From NCBI GenBank assembly GCA_014905825.1, contig JACGCN010000005.1, positions 1,860,001 through 1,924,000 of the forward strand: DNA of 64,000 nt, read 5' to 3'. This DNA is from Lyophyllum atratum (Eukaryota; Basidiomycota; Agaricomycetes; Agaricales; Lyophyllaceae). Below the pieces are notes generated by a model that did not search any database, was not told the origin of the DNA, and was given only the letters and a program-made list of their open reading frames with translations. A program made the translations under genes and the position numbers. This document shows, piece after piece, positions 10,407 through 22,122 of the stretch (position 1 is the stretch's first letter; the number at the start of each line of letters is the position of its first letter).

Positions 10407-11772
10407 ATGGAGGCCCTCAAAGCTGAACTCAGTGCGAAGCGAAAAGCGCTGCAGGATGACCCCATGGCGTCCCTCAGACCCACGAAATACATGCGCAGAG
10501 GAGAAATTGAGCGTCTCAAAGAAGAAGCCAAAGCCCGCGAACAGAAGGAACGCGAGGAGGCTGCACAGCGCGCGGAGGAGGCCAAGGCCCTCGCGCGCAA
10601 AGAGAAATTAGTGAGTCTTTCTGCGTGGCCCTCATCGTTATCACGTCCTTATGCGCAAATGGAGAGCAGATCCCTTCACGTTCTGCCACGAATTCGCCTC
10701 TTCCAGGAGCGCTAGACGATGACTCTGGCAGTAACACTCCAATACTCGAAGCATCTCTGTTCAACATCTCAAATGAGGAGACTGTGCGACGACTGAGGGG
10801 GAAAGGCCAGCCAGTACGGCTGTTTGCTGAGTCGGATAAAGACCGCCGGTTGCGCTTGCGGGCGCTGGAGCTGATCGAGGAGAAGGGCCATGAGCGGCAG
10901 GGTGGACAGAATGACTTCAAGAAAGCCCTGGAGGATGTCGAGAACGTGGAAAAGGAGTTGCAGAAGAAGAATAACAAGGGAAGGAAGAAGGATGATTCGG
11001 AGCAAGCAGCAGTGGGGGTGTTGGATCTGGGACTCGTGAAGAGCGATCCCGACAAACTATACCCAATCATCTATTACGCCCTGAAGCGGACCCTGAAGGA
11101 ATGGGGAGAGGCTATGGACGAAAGACCAGGTTAGTATCTCCTTCTTGGTTTCTTTACAAGCAGCTGAGCCATATTTCTTGACAACAGAGCATATCAAACG
11201 CACCACACAGGGCAAGTTGGCTGCGGCCACGCAAGTCCAGTCAGCAGAGTATCTTAAACCACTTTTCAAGACTCTCCGATCGAGGGTATGTCATCATCTA
11301 GATTTCTCACTGCCCCCGTTAACACAATGGACAGAACCTACCTCCCGACATGTTAGCGCGTATGTCCGAAATTGTACACTACATGCAAAAACGACAGTAT
11401 CAGCGTGCTAATGACTCGTACCTGCGCCTTTCTATCGGAAACGCGCCTTGGCCGATTGGCGTGACCATGGTTGGGTGGGTGTTTCATCGCGAAAAAAAAT
11501 CTGCCCTCCGCCCTGAACCTCAATTCTTACCAACAGTATCCATGAACGTTCAGCACGTGAAAAAATCTCTGCGGACCAGGTTGCGCACGTCCTCAACGAC
11601 GAGGTCAGCAGGAAGTACATCCAGAGCCTGAAACGGTCAGTCCTTTACGTCGCCTGGACCTGATTTTCGCGTTTCAATTTACTGATTTGTTCATTCTTTT
11701 TCGCACCTTAGGCTCCTTACGTTTTCGCAGACCAAATATCCACCGGAAGATATCTCACAGCTGATGGGATAG
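10407..11772 (+). CDS. PRP18: Pre-mRNA-splicing factor 18
   Basis: This second-step splicing factor works with the U5 snRNP and Slu7 at 3' splice-site docking. The chosen start gives [19 protein letters not shown], the usual beginning; an in-frame ATG at 10314 is less likely. A charged coiled coil follows ([18 protein letters not shown]). After intron 1 comes the PRP4/SFM motif ([20 protein letters not shown]). The C-terminal Prp18 domain includes [20 protein letters not shown], the conserved loop region [20 protein letters not shown] and the end [15 protein letters not shown]. About five introns of 50-70 nt interrupt it. The expected domains are all present and no break was seen. Confidence 0.95.
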
Positions 11773-12935
11773 ACGATGGTGGCGATGGCCCTGGTGCTAG
11801 GTTGTTCGTTGCTTGGCACGTTTTCGTTTGCTTATGTATTCATCTTTGTATGTTATCGGTTTTCCGTGGAATCGGTTGTTGCTGTCCCTTCTTCAGCTTG
11901 ACATGACCACCTGGGTGTAGCGCCACCCCCTATCTATCTTGCTTTGTATTGCACCCGGACCACAGATTGAGTTGGCGCCTATGTCCGCTGGAGGTCCGTT
12001 TCTCTTGACGACATGCCGCGATCGACTATGAAGCTCTCGAGAATCGTCTTCCTTTCGTCAGTGCTTCCTGGATATCGCCATTGAGCTCCTCCGCACCCCA
12101 CGGAAATCGGGATTCAGCGGGGGAAGACACGAATATATGTTGATGACCTGGAAATTCGCGTGATACTGTATACACGCGGAACCGAGCCTCCTGTCTCTTC
12201 CCTCGTACGCTCTCACCTGCATTGGAACCTGAGTCCTGAGCTAGGGATAGATGTGTACTTAGGATCCCCCCTCCGTCATGGGCTCGTGCCTTGGCGTATG
12301 GAGAAGATGAGTTTTTTGCATTCGGTTGATGATTTCAAACCGCGCGGTTTGATCGACCATGGTTTCATCAACTTGCATATGATATGATTTAGGAGTTCCT
12401 TACAGTAACCCCGTTAGAGGATCTACTCTGATCTACAAGTGATCTACTTATAGTATCACTCGACAAGGGCCAAGGACTAGGAAAGCCGGGACCTCGGTTC
12501 TCGATAGAATATACGTACCGATGCCAAAGGCTCCTTTTGAGGTCGTCGCGGTTGTTATTTACAAGACATAGAACAACACAAGTCAATTGATTTTACCTTA
12601 CATAGTAGCTCAATGAGGCCGAATGGCTCACTCGTCCATGATCCACGCTCTAGTAAGGAAGGAAAGGAAATACTGGGCAAAGCGGCAAAAAATTATCACA
12701 GGCTTGTTCTCATTGTTGCCCATGATGCCGCGGCTACCTCTACAGACTCCAGAGGCACTGCCGAGAACTCCAGTGCATCTGGTCAGAAGCCTATCAGTAT
12801 CAGGAGCTCCCTTGACCCCCCCCCCCCCAGGCTACCTAGCGCCATATGCATCGTGGCTATCGTGCGGCGCATAGGTCCGTATGTACAAGTCTATACGGTA
12901 TGATGACAAGCGCAGCTCCGAACCAAACCACTGGA
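11773..12935. other. Intergenic, no gene recognised
   Basis: This contains the 3' flank of PRP18 and of the JJJ1-type gene. A 75-codon plus-strand frame at 12160-12387 has no signature. A homopolymer of C lies near 12816-12829 just before the converging gene end. Confidence 0.45.
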
Positions 12936-15164
12936 CTACCGCTTAACCTTCTTCCCCTTCTTGCCCCCACTTGCATCAGGGTCCGCCAACGCATGCCCGG
13001 TTTCCTTGATGTGAGAGAACAATTTCGTCTTGCTCGCGAACCGCTGCCGGCATACATTGCACTGTGACTGTGCACCCTCCATGTTAATATCGTGGCGAAG
13101 CAAGAGAATGGTAAAAATGGAAAAGGAAACAATGGAAATCGAATTTGGCTCGAACAAGCCGAGGCACCTCCAAGTTTTGAGAACATACCTGCAACTGAGT
13201 CGGTGTTTCCGGCGCCACCTCGCTCTCGGCTTTTTTTCCTTGTCGCGCACGCCTTTTTTCGCGCTTAGTGAGCTCAATAGCCGGCCCGGTTGCTTGCTCT
13301 GCTCCAGCGTCCGCATTGTCGGCGTCGTGTGATATGGGGTTGCCGTCGGGATCTAGTATTGCCACTGCGGGGGAATCGGATGTGGCCACCTCGGGCGTGT
13401 GCGTCTCGGATCGCCCGGTCTTCAAAGCTCGCCTCTCTGTCCTCGTGAGCGGCTCTGCAGATGTGGGTGGCGGTTTGGTTGCTTTCTTCTTTTTCTTCTT
13501 CTGCTTCCGAAGCATTTGACTATCTTCCTCGCTGTCTGTTGCTTCCGCGGAGGTGGTGCCAGATATACGGGGTGGGATTTCCCGTTCCAATGGTTCAGCT
13601 TGTAGTGGAATGGGGCTAGGTGAGCGCGGCGGCTGTGTAGGCTCCGCTAAGTCTGGTGGATCTTCTGTGCCTTCTGACAACTCCTCGTCTTCCTCATACG
13701 CGACCTCATCCCCATCCAGGGCTTCGCCGAGATCCAAGTCCTCGTCCTCGTCCAACATCTGCTGGCGCAGGAGCTCAACCTCCCGAAGATGTTTCTTGCT
13801 GCGCTCGTGGCTATCCCATGCAGCCTCGGTCCTGAAAATTTTCCGACACGCCACACACTCCCATTCCTCTGGATCTTCGCCTTCGGCTGCAGCCCAATCC
13901 AGGTCGGCATGTAGGCTGCGCATGTCTACCTTTTGCCACTCCTGTTCTACGTACTCTGCGGCTTGTTGGCGCTTCTGGTGGCCGCCACCAACCGGTGTCG
14001 CAGAGCCCGAGGCTTGTGTCTGCTTAAGTGATTCCATTGAGGCGTCGTAGGCTTTCCGCCGTGGGTCTCGTTTACGCATGTACTCGACGATCCTCTAGAT
14101 ATAATGCTAATTAGAGTGGGTATGAGATGGGAAGCGTAAACCAGCGCACTCTTATAATAGCGTTATATTCTTGACGAGCCATCTCACGAGCTTTCTTGTT
14201 GTCTTTCTCCATATACCTGGGCTGGAATTGAAAGTTGTGCCGACGTTGCGAAAGGATAAGGCATACCTCCGTTCTTGTCTATTATCAGCCTCTGCGAGAT
14301 ACCACTTATCTGACCACGAGAAATCCTTGGCTGTTGAAAAGCTTCTCCAAGCTGAGTAGAAATGTCGGGCCTGGTGCTCGCTGCTTTTGTCCGTAGCTGC
14401 CCACGGCCAGGTAGAAGATCCGAGTGATGGATATTCAAGTTCTGAAGCAAACATGGCTTCCTCTGCCGCCAAGCGGTCAAACAGATTGCGATGGATAGTG
14501 AAGAAACTCTGCAGCGAGGGTCCAAGTCAGTATAGACATTAATGACATTGACAAGCAAACGCACGTCTGAGCCATCATCGAAACCAGACCACAGTGGAGA
14601 CTCAAGGAAACGCTCGAGGTGTCGTGTAGTAAGACCCCTATCTCTAGCACGGGGAGGAGGTGCGCCTTTCCGAACATCCTGGAAGACCGTCTCTTCATCT
14701 GGTTCAGGCAGTAATGATGCCTTGTGGGAATCATACCAAGCGCGCTCCTACTTACAAGATGATCAGAGGCCCAAGGAAAGGCATAAGCTGGACTATGATG
14801 TTCCTACTTGATCGTCGCTGAGGACCTATTGAGAAATCCACAGAGCATCAGTAATGGTCTCCCTGCTACAGAATTGGATCGATCCTTTACCTCATAGGCT
14901 TCCTGCAACGTTGCAAATCGTTTCGTCGCGGCTTCTACATCATCCTTGTTCTTATCGGGGTGGTGAATCAGAGCTAACCGACGAAATGAGCGCTATACGG
15001 GTCGTTGAATCAGTATTAGAGATCGGCGAGGAGTCAGGACCCACTTTGATTTCATCAGCGGTCGCATTTTCGTCGACCTCGAGCAGCTCGTAGAAATCGA
15101 GTACACCCGCATCCAAAACCTTCTCGCTATTACCACTGCGTCCTGTCGATGCGCGCGCACCCAT
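12936..15164 (-). CDS. JJJ1: JJJ1/DNAJC21-type J protein with zinc fingers, ribosome biogenesis
   Basis: This is a co-chaperone that stimulates Hsp70 to release factors from late pre-60S ribosomes in the cytosol. Exon 1 (start 15164) begins the J domain ([18 protein letters not shown]). It continues through HHPDKNKDD, with the HPD tripeptide, to [15 protein letters not shown], the motif shared by this family. The middle has [19 protein letters not shown]. Near 14070 a [14 protein letters not shown] segment leads to a C2H2 finger ([20 protein letters not shown]). An acidic stretch ([16 protein letters not shown]) and a lysine-rich linker precede a second finger ([20 protein letters not shown]) and a basic tail GKKGKKVKR. 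Seven or so introns cut the first third. It is divergent from TIM13, with 195 bp between starts. Confidence 0.93.
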
Positions 15165-15359
15165 ACGAGATCGACTTGAAATGACAGAAAAGCTGTAGAC
15201 TTAGCCGAGAGTCTGAATTGGGAAGTGATCGGTAGCCGGAAACAACCTTGACGGTCCGCAAATTTCGTGTCGCGTCTTGCTCGCTGCCCCGCACGACGAC
15301 GTAACTACCTCTACATCCTCGAAGGCTCTGAAGCTTCCTCATAACCGTCATACGCAAAT

Positions 15360-15882
15360 ATGTCGTCTTTCCTGTCATCGTCCCCCTCGGGTTCGTCACC
15401 AACTGGTGTGTCACTTCATCACTCAATGTGAGAAATGGTATTCTGAACGAATTGGAACTGCAGACTTGAGTGCAAAGAAGGAGGCTATCATGAACAGTGT
15501 TCGCCAGGAGATTGCTCTTGCAAACGCACAGGAGCTTATGAACGTGCGTGTGTCTCCGTTCGCCTGTGTCACTATGCTCACACGCGTCGTATATCGTAGA
15601 AAGCGAATGAGCGTTGTTTTACGAAGTGCGTCACAAAGCCGGGCGAGTCTCTCTCCAATGCAGAACAGGTATGTAGTACAGTGCTCTTCGCTACCCGCCT
15701 AACCATGATGTGAATCAGACGTGCCTCTCAAGATGTCTAGACCGTTACCTTGAAGCCTGTGAGTCTTCGTTCCATTTGCTCGGTGAGAAGAGGTCCCTGA
15801 CAACTTGAAACAAGTCAACATTGTAAGCAGAACGTACACGCAGCGACTGTCGCGTGAAAGGACGGCAGAGATGCAGCAGTAA
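15360..15882 (+). CDS. TIM13: Mitochondrial small Tim chaperone Tim13
   Basis: This is a partner of Tim8 in the hexameric chaperone that guides membrane proteins through the intermembrane space. Five short exons give a protein of about 100 residues: MSSFLSSSPSGSSPT, LSAKKEAIMNSVRQEIALAN, then NERCFTKCVTKPGESLSNAE, TCLSRCLDRYLEAFNIVS and an RLSRERTAEMQQ end. The twin CX3C motifs (CFTKC and CLSRC) are separated by 14 residues, as expected. The T/F phase joins at the third and last introns restore the frame exactly. The gene shares an intergenic promoter of under 200 bp with the JJJ1-type gene. Confidence 0.93.
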
Positions 15883-16320
15883 AACCCACGCCTGCCCCCG
15901 ATGTCCCCGAAATCCTCACCTCGTCCAAAACATATCTAATTTGCCATGCTGGAGCCAGTATACTCTTGGAATAATATACAGCAGTTGGGAAAGCCGGATG
16001 AAATAATATTCATTGGCGTCCACAAATAACCTACAAGCTGGTTCTGTTCGGACTACGTAATTAAGGGGCAAAACTACTACGATAAACTATAGAACAACGC
16101 CCCCAGTCCAATGCTATGTCCACAGGGCGGGTGTGTAACGAGGGAATAATATAAGTAACTAAGTGCAAGTGGGGTAAAGTGAGTATGCGGCAGAACATTA
16201 TAGCACAATGAAGATAGAAGCAGAATAACGAAGCGCCATCGGAGTTAAGGCAAAGGTGGAAGAACTCTGGACGCATTAAAATTACTAGATGGGGTGGGTG
16301 AATGTCGCACTATCCAGAAA
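15883..16320. other. Short convergent intergenic region
   Basis: This lies between the 3' ends of TIM13 and the homeodomain gene. Nothing beyond untranslated flank was seen. Confidence 0.5.
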
Positions 16321-18297
16321 TTAGTTCTGGCGGCGGTGACGGTAGTCCTCGTAGTCTGCCATACTAGGTAGGCCAGAGATGGGCGAGACGGAGCCTAGAT
16401 GCTCTTCGTGCCCAGTTTGGTCGAGGAGGTGGGGTGGGGGATGGTAGGGGGTCGTCAGCAGCGGCGGTGAGGGACTCGGCTGCGCGATAAAGTGTTGTTG
16501 ATGGTGGATGTTATGGTGAGGATGGAGGAGGTGGTGGTGGTGCGAGGTGGGTGCAAGACCAGTGGCGGAAGAAGGCGCGCTTGCCCTCCGTATGCGCCCA
16601 TCATCCGTCTGATACGGATGTAGCAGTCGTGGCGGTGCGTCTGTATAGTAAGAACGGGGGGCAGATTGCGCAGAGTAAGGCCGAGGTGCCAGACCATGTG
16701 AAATGGGTATGTCAGAGTAGTCATCCTGGCCTCGGTGGGGGACGGACTGGTGCTGCGTGTCTACCGGAGAATAATCTGTGTAGACAGGCCCACCCTCCAC
16801 GCCGTAATTCGCCGACGATCCCCGGCTGCTTGTAGATGCGCTGTAGTGGTTCGACTGCTGCTGGGAGAAGGATGTAGGGACTGTGCTAGGAGCGCTATAG
16901 GGTGGCGGGCGATCGCTGTCGTTTGAATAAGCAGAATCAGGGGGGGAGGGCGTGGTAACGCCTGAGCCTGCGTACGGTGATCGCTTCTGGAAGCGGCTAC
17001 TCTGATGCGGCGCAGGCGATTCAAGGGTTTCATGATGCTGGTAGTGATACCCCGGGCCTGTCAGATTTGCCATAGGTGGGAGAGGAAGCTCCATGGTCGC
17101 CATGGGGGAGGTAGACTGCTCAGAGCGGTAAGAGGGTGGATGAAGGGCAATATCTGAAGTAGAGTTGGTTTGCAGATTGCGGAGGAGATGAGCCAGTTGA
17201 ACTGCCGAGCCGATCAGATCATGACGCAACACGCGTGAAGCCTGCTGTCCTTCCGTCCAGTCCGAACAGCGCTTCCAGTGCCGCGTGGGGGTTCCGTCCG
17301 CCGAGTTGGGCCCGATGTTTTCGAGGTAGAATAGCGGTGGCTCTGAGAGCAGGAACGACGCTAACCCGGACCCTGGCGCAGCGTTGGTAAACACAGTGTC
17401 GATGATGATCTCGAAAGGAATTTCCATTTTGAAACCGAAGCCGACTGAGTGTATAAACCAGGTCAGGCAGCGTTTGATATCGCACACATATGCCACGAGG
17501 TCGTGCTTGGCCACGGTCGTGGCAATCCGTCGCCATGTCCCGATCGTTAGATCCGTACAAGGAATGATAGTCACAGCTGTCAGTCAAAAGCGAAATCGTG
17601 GCGTCAATCAGCACGTTCAAAAAAATATTGAACCGCGATAAATGACTGACGTTCATCCTCGTGTATGAGATTGTGAAGATCGACTTGGAAGCCTGTAGAG
17701 AGCTGAGGGGGTGAGTCAGGTGGAGGCACCTCGATACTCGCGCCTCGACCTTTTTGTTTCCCATCCTGCAGCTTTGCCTTAGCGCGTCTTGAAATGAATG
17801 CAGTCAGAATACTCATCCAGTAAAAGAAAAATAATCCACGCTTACCGATTCTGGAACCAGATTTGTGTCTGGCGTTCCTGCATACTGAGGAGGTCACTGA
17901 TTTCTCGTCGGCGTGCCGCCGTCGGACTACGATCGAGCAGGAAAAAGCGCTCTAGGTGTACTAGCTGCTCTGGTGTAACACGGGACCGTTTGCGCTTCTC
18001 GATTTTCTCTTTATCCGATTTGCCACTGACACTCGACGGGGATCCCGACCGATGCGGCTCCGACATCGATTCTTTCTCGTCCTCGAGGGGTTCTGAGCCC
18101 GACTCCCTTGATGACGGAGATTCCAGGACAGGATGAGGTTGGGGCGAGGGGGAGTGTGGACGGAGGGGCACGACCGCGTTGTCAGCATCGAAATCATCCT
18201 CCTGCAATTGAATGAATCCAGGCGAGCCGAAACTTATCGTCTGGGGCTCCTGCTTCGGGCGGATATCGAGAGAGGAGTATGCCTCGTGATGGTGCAT
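16321..18297 (-). CDS. Homeodomain transcription factor of the basidiomycete Hom type
   Basis: The first exon encodes an acidic, Ser/Pro-rich N terminus and then the homeodomain from KRKRSRVTPEQLVHLERFF to QTQIWFQNRRAKAK, with the recognition-helix WFQNR interrupted by an intron at the common position. A third exon starts with a conserved block (TIIPCTDLTIGTWRR, DLVAYVCDIKRCLTWFIHS, GFGFKMEIPFE) that I associate with mushroom Hom-type regulators of fruiting; which one cannot be decided here. The C-terminal half is low complexity, with a His-rich run near 16540. The ATG at 18297 follows an apparent 5' intron whose acceptor lies 8 bases upstream. The frame stays open across that junction, so a longer N terminus is possible. 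Confidence 0.88.
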
Positions 18298-20495
18298 CTC
18301 CTTGCCTATGTGAGGATCCAGTCAGGGGTTGGGGGACGAGAATATAAATGAGAGAAGACTTGCAGTGCCCTGGTTGAAAATCCCAGACCGAGCGACTTGA
18401 GAGGAGTATGGTGGCCAGGTTGAGAACACGAGGAGCGGTGCGACGCCGCTTAAAAAATAGATTGAGGTCGGCTCCCTAGCGTCACGTCGAGGATCCGGAC
18501 AAACGATCGATATTGCCTTGGTACGATATCGCTTTGTCTTGTACCAAGACGCGACAAGGAGACAAGTTGAAAGGGGAAGGAGTGTGGGGGGGAGGGCCAA
18601 GAATGAGATATAGGAGCGAACGGGTATTTGAAAAAGAGTGACAAAATTAGAGAGGAGTCCTAGATACGAAGAGGAAGCGCCGAAAAGGGCGCAAGGAGGG
18701 GTGAGGGTCGTGCACAACCCTTCTTGCGCAGGGTCTGTCCGATCAGATCTAGGAACGTAGTGGGAAACACGGGTGGCAAGGGAACGGAGCCGGGCGTGCT
18801 CGCTCGCCCCCATGCGTCCATCCAGAATGGCTCGCACCAGATCAAAGGAGAAAACCTCATACATATGCAGTAATCAGTAGCTCAGCTGCGCGTTGTGGTA
18901 AGATCTGCGAGCCCTGCGCAGTTCTTCGAAGATGTACGCGGCTTTCTGTACAAACCGACACGAGCACACCGATTGCGGATGCGAGCCCGACACTTCCAAC
19001 TCAGCTTTTTTCCGGGTTGTTTGGGTCCAAAAAAAGGGTTTAGGTGTCCGGTGTGATTAGTTTTGCCGCATTCCTGAAAACTGGCAGCGCACGCTGTGGA
19101 CTAGTCAGATACAATCGGGAAGCGCGTGAGGTAGGGGGGGCGATTGCCGCTTCGGCGTCTACACAGACCAGCTTAGCGCCCCGATAAGCCGTTGCGACAC
19201 GTTGTCGGAGAGGACCCGTACAGACCATGACGATCGAGTTCGAGTGAACGTTTATGAAACATGGCATCATGACACGGTCATGGCGAGGGTTCGTAGGAGA
19301 ATATCACCCGGCGCCTCCCGACAAACGCTGACAGGGCTGATCTAGGCCGATAAAAGATCCTCATTGAGGTGCGCGAGTTAGGGCAGTTGGACCCCTTTGG
19401 ACACGGTAGCGCCGTCACGGATTCATAGACCCAGAAAACTCCGCAGACCCACAGGTTGAACCGTTGAGGATCAGTCGCTACGGATAAATGGGGAAGCTGT
19501 AACAGGCGACGCACACGCGCTTGCCCTACACCTTTGGAGCCACTACCAGCCTGCCTTTTACGGCGTCCCGAAGGGAGACGTGATCGCAGAATTGCAAATT
19601 CACCAGCTCACTTTCCGGCCCGTGCATAACCCGTGGAGGGAGAGCTTCTGAAAGTTCGAAGCTCTTTGTGCTCGTCGTCGTGCTACGTTGTCTACTAGAG
19701 TCTCATCACAGTGCGCGCCTGCAACCCATTGCTTCGTGGAATCTACACAAACGCGTCTATGTACGAGGACAATAGGAAAGACGCTCATCACGAGTCGCGA
19801 AGCTCCCCCTTGGCTGGGCTCGGGTACAGTAGGAAGCAGGACTGAGGAATGTATCGCGACCGACCCCCCTCACCAACACCACTTTTAAGGTTTGAGAGCA
19901 CAAGAGTCGGGCCATATGATCGGTCTAGCCCTGGACCCCTCCAGGCAGTGTTCCGCCACTGGACTCCGCTCCGGCTCCCACAGTGCACACCCTGGTGTGA
20001 ATCGTCATGAAATCCTTGATGATGATCGACGTCACGACCGACGAAGTCGAGTCAATTCCAGACAGCGGGCCTGCTGACATCACGAACCCTGCATCAATAC
20101 AAGCCTGCAGCATAGCTCATGGGGCGCCTTGATGTCGGACAGACCAGTGCCGGGATACTCACGACCGACGAGGGAATAATGGCGTTAAATGGATGGATTA
20201 TTCGTATAAGGCTGCCCTGGTGGTGACCCAAACCGAGGCCGGCATACAACAAAGTTGTTTCGTGCTGTCGCCCTGTGTCCGGGGAACGGTGGTACCGGAG
20301 CGCGATCCTGTATGTGCGTAACTCCGCACATTGGGATCCGGAAACCTCAAGGGATCGTGGATGGGCAAGGGTCCTGGATACAAGGATCAAGGTTCTGATC
20401 TGCATATAGAACACACCATTGGTGGCGGTCGCGTCTGGTTGTCAGTATCGGTCCATCAAGGTATTCTTTGGTGGCCAAACATTGTCTGAAGCAAC
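18298..20495. other. Long gene-poor stretch upstream of the homeodomain gene
   Basis: The part next to the homeodomain gene appears to be its 5' leader. A 180-codon minus-strand frame at 18322-18864 is open there but does not look like a protein domain. From 19000 to 20495 there are only short frames (for example 20094-20414, minus) without motifs. A fungal regulator with a large upstream control region would fit, but this is inference. Confidence 0.4.
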
Positions 20496-21751
20496 CAATG
20501 CCTGAAGAACCAAAATGTCAGCGCAACCATAGCCACACCATAGGACTTATCATCAGAATCTTCGTGTCCTGAACATGAGTCGCGCATGTCTGAAAACGCC
20601 GGCATCAGCACAGTAAGAAACAGCCATCCCTGAATGCGCCATCCCCTCCGAACTGCAACAGAGGAAGGGGCGGTTGAGGCCATCGACATCAGGTTGAAAC
20701 CTGACGTTAGCAAACCACACATCCTTTACCCGCCCTAGTGTGCTGGACATCGAACGTCACGAATGCCTGAAGAAGCCGGTATCAGCACACCAAGCAACAT
20801 ACACCCTCGTGCGCCATCTCCTGGACGAAAAGAGGTTGAGTACCTATCGTCAGCGAACCACACAAAATATCACACATTCCGTCGCGTGCTGTGCTGGGCA
20901 TTGACGTCACGAATGCCTGAAGAAGCTGGTATCAGCACACCAAGCAACACACCCCGATGAACATCTCTTTGGCGCGCCGTCCCTCCTGGCTGACGTCTGA
21001 AAACGCCGGCATCAGTGCAGTAAGAAACAGCCATCCCTGGATGCGCCATCCCCTCCAAACTGCAAGAGAGGAAGGAGCAATTGAGGCCATCGACATCAGG
21101 TTGGAACCTAGCATTAGCAAGCCACACATCCTTTACTCGCCCTAGTGTGCTGGATATTGACGTCATGAATGCCTGAAGAAGCAGGCATCAGCACACCAAG
21201 CAACACACGCCCTTGACCATCTCTTGACGCGCCATCTCCTGGACGCGGGCATTAAGGCACCGACAAGAGGTTGGGCATCTAGCATTAGCAAACCAGACAT
21301 CCTGTACCCGCCCTAGTGTACCGGACATTGACGTCACGAATGCCTGAAGAAGCCAGTATCAGCACACCAAGCAACACACACCCTTGACCAGCCTTGACGC
21401 GCCATCTGCTGGACGACACAAGATGCGGGCGGCGGCGGTACAGGCTTAAGCTGCAGCAGCAGCGGCAGCAGCAAACGGGAATGTCTGAAGAAGCTGGGAT
21501 CAGCAGGCCGAACAACACACACCCTTGACCATCTCTTGACGCGCCATCTCCTGGACGAGAAGAGGGACCGACAAAAGGTTGGGTACCTATCGTCAGTGAG
21601 CCACACAACATATCACACATCCTGTCGGGTGCCGTGCTGGGCCACCGAGCAAGACACACCCATGAACTTGAACATCTCTTGACGCGCCATCCTCATCAGG
21701 TTGTGTCTGGGGACCAAGTATCAGCAAGCCACACCCCGTTTTACTTGCCCT
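20496..21751. repeat. Diverged tandem-repeat block with CRE-like palindromes
   Basis: At least six imperfect units of about 140-175 bp follow one another. A shared core (GAATGCCTGAAGAAGC followed by ATCAGCACACCAAGCAAC) begins at 20761, 20911, 21167, 21338 and, changed, at 21479; an earlier partial copy lies near 20500. A second unit type (GTCTGAAAACGCCGGCATCA) begins at 20586 and 20995. Three junctions carry the perfect palindrome TGACGTCA, at 20902-20909, 21158-21165 and 21329-21336. Other shared words are CGCCATCTCCTGGACG and CATCCTTTAC(C/T)CGCCCTAGTG. No long protein frame spans the units. It is not a terminal-repeat transposon as far as can be seen. Confidence 0.85.
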
Positions 21752-22122
21752 TGCCCTTGCTCTTGATGCTGCAGCACAACCACCAGACGCGACCCTCCCT
21801 CCTGTCTGCAAAAGAGGGATACCGACCTCTAATCACCTTGTCAAATAGCTTGAATTCGATTCTGAGAAATGGGGCCCCCCGAACGTGAGGGCGGGGCGGT
21901 AATACTTACGCATAGAGATAGGATAGGATAGCAACAACCAAACGAAACGCGGAGCAATCAAAGACGAGAGAGAGGGGGCGGCGAATGAGGAAAGCAAGAA
22001 GCAAGAAAAGGAAAGCAGAACCGGATACCCATCATACCATACTCGACACCCCCTCCCCACGAAGAAAGGAACGCCGATACAAAGTCACCTGTGTACCTAC
22101 GCGACGAATCCACATCCATGGA
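21752..22122. other. Flank between the repeat block and U1-70K
   Basis: This is the likely 3' untranslated region of the U1-70K gene and the degenerate edge of the repeats. Purine-rich words (AGAGAGAGGGGGCGGCG) occur near 21970. No gene was recognised. Confidence 0.45.

Noticed and set aside
18322..18864. Minus-strand frame of 180 codons as an independent gene
   Set aside because: It abuts the homeodomain gene, looks like leader sequence and contains no domain. It is kept only as a possible upstream extension.
20496..21751. Repeat block considered as a CRISPR array or as a complete transposon
   Set aside because: The units are long and diverged with no spacer pattern, and no terminal inverted repeats or transposase frame were found.
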